64,000 nt of DNA from positions 62,001 through 126,000 of the forward strand of contig CANLMQ010000017.1 in assembly GCA_947492175.1 (NCBI GenBank). Direction: 5' to 3'. Of the stretch, positions 35,431 through 44,881 are shown one piece after another. The translations under genes were made by a program, and so were the position numbers. Source of the stretch: an uncultured Draconibacterium sp. (GTDB taxonomy: Bacteria; Bacteroidota; Bacteroidia; Bacteroidales; Prolixibacteraceae). A model generated the notes under the pieces. It was not told the DNA's origin. It saw nothing but the letters and a program-made list of their open reading frames with translations, and searched no databases. Position 1 is the stretch's first letter. Each line of letters begins with the position of its first letter.

Positions 35431-36945
35431 ATGCCTGTACTTAACTCAGTAATAAAATGGTTAAATATTAAGCGGAATTATCAAATTCAGTATTACCGCG
35501 AATATCCGCACGAAATTCAAAACGAAACGCTTTTCGACCTGGTGCAAAATGCCAAAAGAACGGAATGGGGGAAAATCCATAAATTCAGTGACATAAAAAC
35601 GCACAAAGAATTTCAGCAAAGTACGCCATTACAAACTTATAACGACATAAAACCTTACGTTGACCGTTTACGCGAGGGGGAAAAGGACGTGCTTTGGCCG
35701 GGAGAAGTAAAATGGTTTGCCAAATCGTCGGGAACCACCAACGACAAAAGCAAATTTATTCCGGTAACCAAAGAAGCGCTTGAAGAATGCCACTTACGGG
35801 GGCCAAAAGATATTTTTGCACAATACATTACTGCCAAACCCGAAAGCAAAGTTTTAAAGGGGAAAGTGCTTACACTTGGAGGAAGTCACCGTATAAATAA
35901 CGTCAACAACAATTCATTTCACGGCGATTTGTCGGCAATTATGCTGGAGAATGTACCGTTTTGGTCAGACTTATTCAGAACACCAACAACAGAAATAGCT
36001 TTAATTGAAGAGTTTGAAGAAAAAGTTGACCGCATTATTGAAACCGCTCTCGACCAAAACATTACGGCTTTTGCAGGAGTACCTTCGTGGTATCTTGTGT
36101 TATTTAAAAAGGTACTCGAAAAAACAGGCAAATCAAATCTGTTGGAAGTGTGGCCCAATCTAGAGGTATTTACCCATGGAGGTGTAAATTTCGATCCTTA
36201 CCGCGAACAGTATCGGCGTCTTATTCCTTCAGACCAAATGCATTATCTGGAAACTTACAATGCCTCGGAAGGATTCTTTGGAATTCAGGACAATGAACAC
36301 AGCGACGACATGTTATTAATGCTCGACTATGGAATTTATTACGAATTTATTCCCATGTCGGAGTATGGAAAACCTGATCCTAAGGTATTAACCTTGGAAG
36401 AAGTAGAGTTGGACGAGAACTATGCAATGGTAATTTCAACCAATGCCGGTTTGTGGCGATACATTATTGGCGATACCATAAAGTTTACCTGTAAGTACCC
36501 ATATAAAATAAAAGTTACCGGTCGCACCAAACATTTTATAAATGCTTTTGGCGAAGAACTGATTATTGATAATGCCGAACAGGCCATGAAAGTTGCCTGC
36601 CACCACACCAAAGCAATTGTAAATGAATATACTGCCGGCCCGGTTTTTATTGGTGAAAAACAAAAAGGTGCACACCAGTGGATTATCGAATTCGATGTTG
36701 CTCCGGATGATCTGGACCACTTTATGCGCATTCTCGACAATTCACTTAAAACTTTAAATTCAGACTACGAAGCAAAACGCCACAAAAACCTGACGCTTGA
36801 AATGCCACATGTAATACAGGCTCCTCCCGGCACCTTTTATGCATGGATGAAGAAACGCGGGAAAGTAGGCGGGCAAAATAAAATTCCACGATTGGCCAAT
36901 AACCGTAAATATCTGGATGAAGTTATAAACATGATGCAGTTATAA
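35431..36945 (+). CDS. GH3-superfamily acyl-adenylating enzyme
   Basis: Protein of 504 residues related to plant GH3 acyl-acid amido synthetases. The ATP/AMP-binding motif SSGTTNDKSKFIPVT is at about residues 92-106; LETYNASEGFFGIQ and NAGLWRYIIGDTIKF are further conserved blocks, and INAFGEELIIDNAE follows. Such enzymes activate a carboxylic acid and join it to an amine. The bacterial substrates are not known. A deoxynucleoside kinase gene follows after 43 nt. Confidence 0.9.
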   Translation: MPVLNSVIKWLNIKRNYQIQYYREYPHEIQNETLFDLVQNAKRTEWGKIHKFSDIKTHKEFQQSTPLQTYNDIKPYVDRLREGEKDVLWPGEVKWFAKSSGTTNDKSKFIPVTKEALEECHLRGPKDIFAQYITAKPESKVLKGKVLTLGGSHRINNVNNNSFHGDLSAIMLENVPFWSDLFRTPTTEIALIEEFEEKVDRIIETALDQNITAFAGVPSWYLVLFKKVLEKTGKSNLLEVWPNLEVFTHGGVNFDPYREQYRRLIPSDQMHYLETYNASEGFFGIQDNEHSDDMLLMLDYGIYYEFIPMSEYGKPDPKVLTLEEVELDENYAMVISTNAGLWRYIIGDTIKFTCKYPYKIKVTGRTKHFINAFGEELIIDNAEQAMKVACHHTKAIVNEYTAGPVFIGEKQKGAHQWIIEFDVAPDDLDHFMRILDNSLKTLNSDYEAKRHKNLTLEMPHVIQAPPGTFYAWMKKRGKVGGQNKIPRLANNRKYLDEVINMMQL

Positions 36946-36988
36946 AGTTAAATTTTTTATACTTTAGATTTTCAAAAAAATTACAAAC

Positions 36989-37603
36989 ATGCACATAGCC
37001 ATAGCTGGAAATATAGGTGCCGGTAAAACAACTCTTAGTGAATTACTGGCTAAACATTATAAATGGACACCACATTACGAAGACGTGGATGAAAATCCAT
37101 ATTTGAACGACTTTTACAACGACATGCAACGTTGGTCGTTTAACCTTCAGATTTACTTTCTAAACTCGCGCTTTAAACAAATTATAGATATACGAAAATC
37201 GGGAAAAACAGTAATTCAGGACCGTACCATCTATGAAGATGCTGAGATTTTTGCTCCGAACCTTCACAGTATGGGTTTAATGAGCACTCGCGATTTTGGG
37301 AATTACAAAACCTTATTTGATTTAATGGTGAGCCTTGTTCAGCCACCTGACCTTCTTATTTATTTAAGGGCTTCAGTTCCAACGCTGGTAAACCAGATTC
37401 AAAAACGAGGAAGAGAATACGAAAACTCGATTCGTTTGGATTACCTGAAACAGCTTAACGAACGCTACGAAGAGTGGATTAATGGCTACAAAATGGGTAA
37501 ACTGTTAATTGTTAATGTGGATGACCTGGATTTTACAGCAAATCCTGAAGATTTGAGTTTTATTATCGATAAGATCGACGCACAAATTCACGGGCTGTTT
37601 TAA
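36989..37603 (+). CDS. Deoxynucleoside kinase (dNK family)
   Basis: Salvage enzyme that phosphorylates deoxynucleosides. The 204-residue protein has the P-loop GNIGAGKTTLSELLA, the substrate motif QDRTIYEDAEIFA (DRS type), and the lid arginines in KRGREYENSIRLDYL. Length is typical. Which nucleoside is preferred cannot be told. A strong terminator follows 20 nt past the stop. Confidence 0.93.
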   Translation: MHIAIAGNIGAGKTTLSELLAKHYKWTPHYEDVDENPYLNDFYNDMQRWSFNLQIYFLNSRFKQIIDIRKSGKTVIQDRTIYEDAEIFAPNLHSMGLMSTRDFGNYKTLFDLMVSLVQPPDLLIYLRASVPTLVNQIQKRGREYENSIRLDYLKQLNERYEEWINGYKMGKLLIVNVDDLDFTANPEDLSFIIDKIDAQIHGLF

Positions 37604-37623
37604 GCCTGCAATAATAAATAAAG

Positions 37624-37667
37624 AAAGCTGTCATTCTGAATACTTTGTTTTTTCGAATGACAGCTTT
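37624..37667 (+). terminator. Terminator after the deoxynucleoside kinase gene
   Basis: AAAGCTGTCATTC at 37624-37636 and GAATGACAGCTTT at 37655-37667 form a perfect 13-bp stem followed by more T. The opposite side starts with A, so it may also serve the convergent kinase gene. Confidence 0.8.
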
Positions 37668-37726
37668 TTTATTTGCTTATCCAATATCTGGTTCAGAAAC
37701 CGAATTAAAATTCAGGAATTGGATAA

Positions 37727-38725
37727 TTATCCTGCAACAATTTTTTCAATTTCCTTTTGTACCTCAGTCCATTGTTCGTGCGGTAAGTTTGGCCCCATTA
37801 CTTCAACTACTTTACCCGAAACCAAAGCAGCAATTTTACCACAAATTTCCAAAGAATAACCTTTGGTTAAACCATAAAAGAAACCTGCTGCATAAGCATC
37901 ACCAGCACCTGTTGTATCCAGAGCTTTGGCCGGAATAATTCCAACTTTTACCACTTCGTCTCCCTTTTTTATCATCGATCCGTCTTTACCAACTTTTACA
38001 ATGGTAAGTTCACAGTCTTTCGATATTTCGTGCAAAGCAGCTTCGGGTTCTAATCCGGTAAAAGATTTGGCTTCTTCTTCATTCGCAAAAACAATATCTA
38101 CATAATTCTTAATCAGGTCTTTCAGAAAATCGAGGTTTGCCTCAACCACATTAAAACTCGATAAATCGATGGCAATTTTTACACCTGCAGCTTTTGCCTC
38201 TTTTGCACATGCGGCAATCAAATCATGATTAAAAACCAAATAACCTTCAATATATACATATTCAAAACCTACAAAAATATCGGGAGTAAATTCAGCAGGT
38301 ACCATTTCTGCAGCTGCCCCCAGATAGGTTGCCATAGTACGCTCCGAATCGGGGCTTACTAATCCCATTACGCGTCCGGTGTCGCTTTGGCTGTATAACA
38401 TATGTGTTTTTACACCTGCCCTTTCAAAATCGTTTTTAAATAGTTGCCCCAATTCATCATTTCCAATCTTTCCGACGTAACCGGCATTTCCGCCCAGGTT
38501 AGCCATCGATCTCATAGTATTTGCTACCGATCCACCTGTTGCCAACTCACTTTCTTCCGAATAAGTTGCATCATAAATAACTTTCGATTGGGCTGCATCA
38601 ACGAGTGTCATACTACCACGAGGCAAACCAAATTGTTCTAATACCGAATCGTCTTTTAAAACTGATATTACATCAACAAGGGCGTTTCCAACACCCAAAA
38701 CTGCAGGACTATTATCTTTTGTCAT
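37727..38725 (-). CDS. PfkB-family carbohydrate/nucleoside kinase, adenosine kinase-like
   Basis: Kinase of 332 residues from ATG at 38725 (MTKDNSPAVLG); the frame extends 24 codons upstream without family character. The N-terminal signature is GNALVDVI and GGSVANTMRSMANLGGNAGY, and the C-terminal signature DTTGAGDAYAAGFFYGL carries the catalytic Asp. Overall form is that of adenosine or ribokinase-like enzymes widespread in Bacteroidota. Substrate is inferred only. Confidence 0.88.
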   Translation of the reverse strand: MTKDNSPAVLGVGNALVDVISVLKDDSVLEQFGLPRGSMTLVDAAQSKVIYDATYSEESELATGGSVANTMRSMANLGGNAGYVGKIGNDELGQLFKNDFERAGVKTHMLYSQSDTGRVMGLVSPDSERTMATYLGAAAEMVPAEFTPDIFVGFEYVYIEGYLVFNHDLIAACAKEAKAAGVKIAIDLSSFNVVEANLDFLKDLIKNYVDIVFANEEEAKSFTGLEPEAALHEISKDCELTIVKVGKDGSMIKKGDEVVKVGIIPAKALDTTGAGDAYAAGFFYGLTKGYSLEICGKIAALVSGKVVEVMGPNLPHEQWTEVQKEIEKIVAG

Positions 38726-38933
38726 TTCTTTGTTTTTTGCTCGGCAAATATCAGCATTTTTATTCAAAAACAGAATTATACATTTTGAGCTAAGCACACA
38801 ATAAACAATCTTCTTTGAAAGAACTGAATTTTAGTTTTATGTTAAACTACTTAACAAAACATTTTTTCCTATCTTAGGAGCAACAGCAAACCAAGAATTA
38901 ACACTATTCCAAAAGGATAAAGACAGTTAGTAA

Positions 38934-41900
38934 ATGAGAAAAGGGACAAACGCAAAGGAGCAACATCTACATTGTATTATCGATACTTTTAAAGAAATAA
39001 ACCAACTTCTTGTTCACGAAAAATCGCCATCGCAGCTTATTCGAAAAACGTGCCGGATATTGGTAGAAACACGTGGGTTTTATTTTGCGTGGATTGCTTT
39101 AATTGACCGAAAAAAAACGATTACCGAAATTGAGAGTGCCGGCAATGCCAAAGGTTTCGATATTGTAAAAAACAATCTGCTAAACGGCCTCTTCCCTGAA
39201 AGTCATAAAACAGCGTTAGAAACAAAAAAAGTTTGTATACAAACATCCCTACAAAATGATTACCCTTTACAAATTAAAGATAAAGAATGGGTTTCTTTTA
39301 TTGTTCCAATACATGTTGATAACGAATTAGAAGGAATACTAAGTGCTGCTGTTCCTTGTAAAGACGCCAGACACCCCAAAGAAAAGTCGACACTTGAAAA
39401 TATCGCCAATGGTGTTGGTTTTGCTATTGGAAGTATAAAAGAGAAGCAAGATATGGCCCAAATGATTGCCAATGCCCCCGATGGGCATGTGCTTTTTGAT
39501 GGTAACTTAACCATTACTTCTGTTAATCCGGCTTTTTGCAAAATCCTAAATATAAAAAAGAGTACTGTTGTTGGTGAAAACATAATTGCACTCATAGAAA
39601 AGAATTTTTCGGGCGAAAAATATAAAAAGCTTTTACCTAAAATAAGTAAACTGCAAAACAGAAATGAAATTGAAAACTTTGAATTTGATTTTGAAGGCAA
39701 AATTTATTCGATTACCTTAAAAATAAACAGCTTTTCGAAATACAGAATTGGAACAATAAAAGACATTACGCGCGAAAAATCAGAACAGTTCATTCTTCAG
39801 CAAAGCGAGAGTAAATACAGAAACCTGATAAATTCGTTGAGTGATTCAGTGTTTGTTTTACAAAACGGAATAATAAAATATGTGAATCCAACGCTGTGTA
39901 AAGTTTCAGAATATCCAGAAGAAGAACTGATACAATCGCCTTTCTCAAAATTTATTGCAAAATCAGAAATCAATAAAATTTTAAAAATTCATAAACAAAG
40001 AATTAAAAATGAAACGATAAACAATAATTATCAATCCATTGCTCAAACAAAATCGGGAAAACAAATCCCTGTTGAAACAACGATTATACCCGTAGATTTT
40101 GAAGGAAAACCTGCATACCAGGTTATATTACGGGACATTTCCAAACGACAAAAAGCCATCCGGCAATTGCAGGAAAGTGAAGAACGGTTTCGCTTTTTTT
40201 ATGAATCTACATTTGAAGGAATACTGATTCATGATAAAGGAATCATTCTCGATGTAAATCAAGCCCTTCTGACATTATCTCAATATCGAAAAGAAGAACT
40301 ACTGGGGCAAAGTATTTTTAGCTTTATTTCGTTTCCTGAAGATGAAGATAAAATAAAGCAAAGCATTTTACAAAATAGGAGTAAACCCTTTATTGCCAGC
40401 ATAATTTTAAAAAACGAAAGTAAAATTTACGTACAAATAGAAGCAAGAGATATAACACATTACGGGAAAAATGTACGTATTGCCGGACTACGGGATATCA
40501 CTGAGCAATTCCACCTGGAACAAAAAGTAAATGAGGCCCAAACAAGAATGGCCAACTTATTAAATAACTTGCCAGGCATGGCCTACACCTGTAAGAATAC
40601 TCCAGACTGGGATATGGAGTTTTTGAGCCAGGGATGTTTTAAAATTACCGGCTATCATCCGGAAGAACTAACAGTTGAAAATAAAACTACATTTAATCAG
40701 TTAATACATCCTGAAGATCGTCAGTTTGTCAGAGATACTGTTCTGAAAGCAATAGAGCAAAACAAACCTTTTGAGTTGGAATATCGCATTATTACAAAGC
40801 ATGGTGATGAAAAATGGGTATGGGAAAAGGGATGTAAATCAGTAATAAATAACACCTTATTGCTCGAAGGATTTATTTCGGACATTACGCAATGGAAACT
40901 CTCAGAACAACAACTTCTTGAAGCAAAAATAAAAGCAGAAGAGAATGAACAGAAATTTGAAGCTTTTATGAACTTTATTCCGGGTGCCGCTTATATTAAA
41001 GATCAAAAGTCAAATTACCTGTTTGTCAATCGATTTATGGAAAAGAACTTTAACGCGACAAATTGGATAGGAAAGAACTCAAGAACTGTAGTTCCGGAAG
41101 CAATTCGCGACCAGGTAATTAAAGATGATTTAAAAACATTTCAGCAGGGTAGGCATAAATATGAAGAACATTATAAGGTTATTGAGCGTGGAGACCGACA
41201 CTTTTTATCCTACCAATTTATAATAAATACACCGCACAATGAACCAATGTTGGGTGGAATATCGATAGATATTACCGAGCGAAAAAACCTGGAAGACAAA
41301 AATACCATGCTTTCAAAAGCTATCGATTCCAGTCCGGTAAGTGTAGTAATTACTGATAAATATGGAAACATTGAATATGTAAATCCATTTTTTACTCAAA
41401 AAACAGGATATTCTCTGGAAGAAGTAAAAGGCAAAAATCCAAGAATCCTAAAATCAGGAGAACAAACAGAAGAATTTTATAAAAACCTTTGGGAAACCAT
41501 TGCTTTTGGAAATAACTGGGAAGGCCAATTTCAAAACAAGAAAAAGAACGGCGATTTGTATTGGGAAAAAGCAAGCATTTCTCCTGTTTTAAATTCGGCA
41601 AATGAAATAGTACAATTTATTGCCATAAAAGAAGATGTTACCGACATAAAGCAAACATTAACTGAGCTCGAAGCAGCCAAATTACAGGCAGAAGAAAGTG
41701 ACCGGCTAAAATCGGCGTTCCTGGCCAATATGAGTCACGAAATACGCACACCAATGAACGGAATTATGGGGTTTACAGAATTGTTAAAAGAACCAGAACT
41801 AACAGGAGAACAACAACAAGAATTTATTGCTATTATTCAGAAAAGCGGAGAGCGAATGTTAAACACCATTAGCGACATTATAAACATTTCGAAAATTGAA

Positions 41901-42830
41901 TCAGGAGTGGAAGAGATACGAAAAGTAAGGGTGAATATTGATAGCTTTCTGGAAGACATTCGTTCGTTCTTTCTGCCTGAAGCAAATAACAAAGGACTAG
42001 AACTAGTTCTGACCCGTCCGACAACACACAATCTTACTCTTTATTCCGATCCCGACAAATTAAACTCAATACTGACCAATCTAATCAAAAACGCCATAAA
42101 GTTTACAAATAGGGGAAATATTACTTTTGGTTATGAGCTAAAAGACCAATCCATAGAATTTACCATTCAGGATACCGGTATTGGAATACCTAAAAGCCGG
42201 CAGAAAGCTATTTTTGATCGGTTTGTACAAGCCGACATTGCCGACTCAAGAGTATTCGAAGGATCGGGCCTTGGGTTATCAATTAGCAAGTCTTACGCAG
42301 AAATGATGGGAGGGAACATTGTACTTGAATCGGAAGAAGGCAAAGGATCAACTTTTTACATCACACTACCGGTTAATAGCCCACAAAATAATATTACAAC
42401 AACTCCACTTGAGATAAACAACCTTTCCTCTTTCTCCAGCAATAAGCTTAATATCCTTATCGTTGAAGACGATGAAGTTTCTATAAGTCTGTTAAAAATA
42501 TGTGTTAAAGACATTGCAGATGAGATATTAACTGCAAGAAACGGAAAACAAGCAATAGAAACAGCCCGAAACAATCCTCAACTCGATCTAATTTTAATGG
42601 ATATTAAAATGCCCGAAATTGATGGATTTGAGACAACAGAAAGAATTCGAAAATTCAATACTACGGTAAAAATTATTGCCCAAACCGCTTTTGCTTTGCC
42701 AGAAGATAATTTGAAAGCAATTGAAGCTGGTTGTAATGATTTTATTACAAAACCCATTAACAAAAAAACATTACTCACAAGTATCAATTGCCTCTGTGTT
42801 GACGCGAGAACAGTATGTGCAGAAACATAG
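38934..42830 (+). CDS. Hybrid sensor histidine kinase with GAF and six PAS domains
   Basis: Protein of 1298 residues without obvious membrane segments, so probably a cytosolic sensor. A GAF-like domain (about 10-170) is followed by six PAS units at roughly 175-285, 290-405, 410-530, 535-665, 670-785 and 790-905. The HisKA domain has the phospho-accepting His935 in NMSHEIRTPMNG; the ATPase domain shows NAIKFTNRG, DTGIGIPKSR and GSGLGLSISK. A receiver domain follows with Asp1223 in LILMDIKMPEIDGFE and the Lys in FITKPI. It lacks an output domain, so it must pass phosphate on. Signal and partner are not encoded nearby. Confidence 0.95.
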   Translation: MRKGTNAKEQHLHCIIDTFKEINQLLVHEKSPSQLIRKTCRILVETRGFYFAWIALIDRKKTITEIESAGNAKGFDIVKNNLLNGLFPESHKTALETKKVCIQTSLQNDYPLQIKDKEWVSFIVPIHVDNELEGILSAAVPCKDARHPKEKSTLENIANGVGFAIGSIKEKQDMAQMIANAPDGHVLFDGNLTITSVNPAFCKILNIKKSTVVGENIIALIEKNFSGEKYKKLLPKISKLQNRNEIENFEFDFEGKIYSITLKINSFSKYRIGTIKDITREKSEQFILQQSESKYRNLINSLSDSVFVLQNGIIKYVNPTLCKVSEYPEEELIQSPFSKFIAKSEINKILKIHKQRIKNETINNNYQSIAQTKSGKQIPVETTIIPVDFEGKPAYQVILRDISKRQKAIRQLQESEERFRFFYESTFEGILIHDKGIILDVNQALLTLSQYRKEELLGQSIFSFISFPEDEDKIKQSILQNRSKPFIASIILKNESKIYVQIEARDITHYGKNVRIAGLRDITEQFHLEQKVNEAQTRMANLLNNLPGMAYTCKNTPDWDMEFLSQGCFKITGYHPEELTVENKTTFNQLIHPEDRQFVRDTVLKAIEQNKPFELEYRIITKHGDEKWVWEKGCKSVINNTLLLEGFISDITQWKLSEQQLLEAKIKAEENEQKFEAFMNFIPGAAYIKDQKSNYLFVNRFMEKNFNATNWIGKNSRTVVPEAIRDQVIKDDLKTFQQGRHKYEEHYKVIERGDRHFLSYQFIINTPHNEPMLGGISIDITERKNLEDKNTMLSKAIDSSPVSVVITDKYGNIEYVNPFFTQKTGYSLEEVKGKNPRILKSGEQTEEFYKNLWETIAFGNNWEGQFQNKKKNGDLYWEKASISPVLNSANEIVQFIAIKEDVTDIKQTLTELEAAKLQAEESDRLKSAFLANMSHEIRTPMNGIMGFTELLKEPELTGEQQQEFIAIIQKSGERMLNTISDIINISKIESGVEEIRKVRVNIDSFLEDIRSFFLPEANNKGLELVLTRPTTHNLTLYSDPDKLNSILTNLIKNAIKFTNRGNITFGYELKDQSIEFTIQDTGIGIPKSRQKAIFDRFVQADIADSRVFEGSGLGLSISKSYAEMMGGNIVLESEEGKGSTFYITLPVNSPQNNITTTPLEINNLSSFSSNKLNILIVEDDEVSISLLKICVKDIADEILTARNGKQAIETARNNPQLDLILMDIKMPEIDGFETTERIRKFNTTVKIIAQTAFALPEDNLKAIEAGCNDFITKPINKKTLLTSINCLCVDARTVCAET

Positions 42831-42964
42831 ACCGGTACCTTTTCTCTAGTACTGGTACTTATTTCCGTTTCTGATATGCGCAAAGTATTAATAAGGTATG
42901 AAGTAAACTTTACAGTTACCTTTTAAATTGTTTATAAGAAACAATCACATTTTTTTGTTCCATC

Positions 42965-44629
42965 TTAATAGACAAAACTACTGCCCCCCAAAAATTCGCG
43001 TAACAACGAAGTCGGAGGAATTTCATTGTCGCTTATTGGTTTAAAATACGAAAGAAACTCCAGCAACCGAGTCGATTCAGTGTACTCGGGTTGGTTTTCC
43101 AATACTGTTTTTAAAATAGGTTCGGCATATTTTTTTAATACAGCCAGCTCATAAATAGTTGCCGAATTAAACATTACATCAGCATTTTCCTGGTATGGAA
43201 AAATATTCTTTTCCTCTCCTTTTCGAACCGAAGGCCAACGTTTTATTGTATCTGCGGCATGATAACCTCGGTAGTTGCTGTCGCGAATTAAACGACGCAG
43301 CAAACGGTTATCTGCAGTAGAAATATGCGTATGTTCGTCGACAGATATTTGTGTTAGTGCCGAAATAAATATTTTAAACGTATTCCCATTGTGAACCTCA
43401 GTTAAAAGCCCGGGATTCATCCCATGGATTCCTTCCACAATTAAAATATCACCTTCTCCCAATTTTAATTTATTACCGTTTTGCCCACGTTTCCCGCTAT
43501 GAAAGTCGAACTTTGGCAAACGCACTTCTTTCCCTTCAAACAACTCAATCAACTGTTTATTAAAGAAATCAATGTCAATTGCTCCCAATGCTTCAAAATC
43601 GTATTCACCATTTTCATCTTTTGGAGTAAGTTCACGGTCTACAAAGTAATCGTCGAGCGAAATCTGATAGGGGCGCATTCCGTTTACAGCCAGTTGTACA
43701 CCCAAACGTTTGCTAAAGGTTGTTTTCCCTGACGCCGACGGACCAGCCACCAAAACTACTTTTACATTGCCATTCCGGGCGGAAATTTTATTAGCAATCT
43801 CCGCAATTTTTTTCTCATGCAGTGCTTCTGAAATTTTTATTATATCACCGCTTTTACCCTGAAGTGTAAAATCATTCAAGCTTCCAACAGTTGATACATT
43901 CAAAATTTCAGCCCAGTCTTTGTGTTCCTGAAAAATATCAAAAAGCTTTGGATGCAATTCTACTTTTCGCAGCTGTTTAAAATGTTTCCGGCGTGGCACC
44001 TGAAGCAAAATCCCGTCGAAATACGGCACTAATCCAAAATTTGAAATATATCCAGTTGAGGGAAGTATACTCCCGTAAAAATAATCACCTAAATCTTTTA
44101 AAAAATACAGATGAGAATACAGGTTCCCTTGTTGTTCAAACAATTGTGCCTTGTCGTCTAATCCTTGCCTTATCAAAAGATCAACCACTGCCGAAGTAAC
44201 TATTCCTTTTTTTACAAAAGGAATATCTGCATCAATCAGCGCATTCATTTCCTGTTTTATTGAAAAAATATCCGACTCGCTTATCTCGCGTTCCAATCCC
44301 GGCAGCTCGCAGAAATAACCGTTCGAAATTCCGTTCTGTACTTTAAATGATACATGCGGGAATACCTCTTTCACGGCAGCGTAAAACACAAAAATTAAAC
44401 TTCTTATATACATACGCATTCCATCCGGATGCGACACATCTATAAATTCAATATATTTTGGTTTAACTACACAAAACGAAAGTTCTTTTACCTTGTGATT
44501 TACAATGGCGCCACAAATTGTATTTTTTAGTTTAATATTTAAATCTTTACTTATTTCCAACAGCGATATTCCCATTGGATAGATGTGTGTTGAATTGGTG
44601 TTTTTACAAAATATTTCGATTTGCTTCAT
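42965..44629 (-). CDS. TGS-domain nucleoside (uridine) kinase-like protein
   Basis: Protein of 554 residues from ATG at 44629 (MKQIEIFCKNTNSTHIYPMG); the open frame extends 52 codons upstream in a sequence with no family character. The N-terminal part resembles the TGS and editing regions of threonyl-tRNA synthetase, the C-terminal part is a phosphoribulokinase/uridine kinase domain with P-loop AGPSASGKTTFSKRLG and ISLDDYFVDRE. Such fusions occur in Bacteroidota and Firmicutes; the role of the first half is unknown. Probable reaction: ATP-dependent phosphorylation of a nucleoside. Confidence 0.88.
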   Translation of the reverse strand: MKQIEIFCKNTNSTHIYPMGISLLEISKDLNIKLKNTICGAIVNHKVKELSFCVVKPKYIEFIDVSHPDGMRMYIRSLIFVFYAAVKEVFPHVSFKVQNGISNGYFCELPGLEREISESDIFSIKQEMNALIDADIPFVKKGIVTSAVVDLLIRQGLDDKAQLFEQQGNLYSHLYFLKDLGDYFYGSILPSTGYISNFGLVPYFDGILLQVPRRKHFKQLRKVELHPKLFDIFQEHKDWAEILNVSTVGSLNDFTLQGKSGDIIKISEALHEKKIAEIANKISARNGNVKVVLVAGPSASGKTTFSKRLGVQLAVNGMRPYQISLDDYFVDRELTPKDENGEYDFEALGAIDIDFFNKQLIELFEGKEVRLPKFDFHSGKRGQNGNKLKLGEGDILIVEGIHGMNPGLLTEVHNGNTFKIFISALTQISVDEHTHISTADNRLLRRLIRDSNYRGYHAADTIKRWPSVRKGEEKNIFPYQENADVMFNSATIYELAVLKKYAEPILKTVLENQPEYTESTRLLEFLSYFKPISDNEIPPTSLLREFLGGSSFVY

Positions 44630-44881
44630 GGTATTAATCTTCTGTTTCTGCTTGTAAATGTATTGAAAGAGTTCGAGATTATCATAAAGTAAACGTGGGT
44701 GTTTAAGAAATTTTAGGAAATAAACCGTAAGCAGCCTTTCCCTTCCTGTAAAGAAACATCCGTAAATACAAAACCGACAATGCAATATCAGATACGTTTA
44801 CATTCTTTCAACTGATAAGCGGAAGTTGCATTCAACCAGTTACAGAACAACTCGGCTGTGTAGTACTTTCCTTTCAGACCT

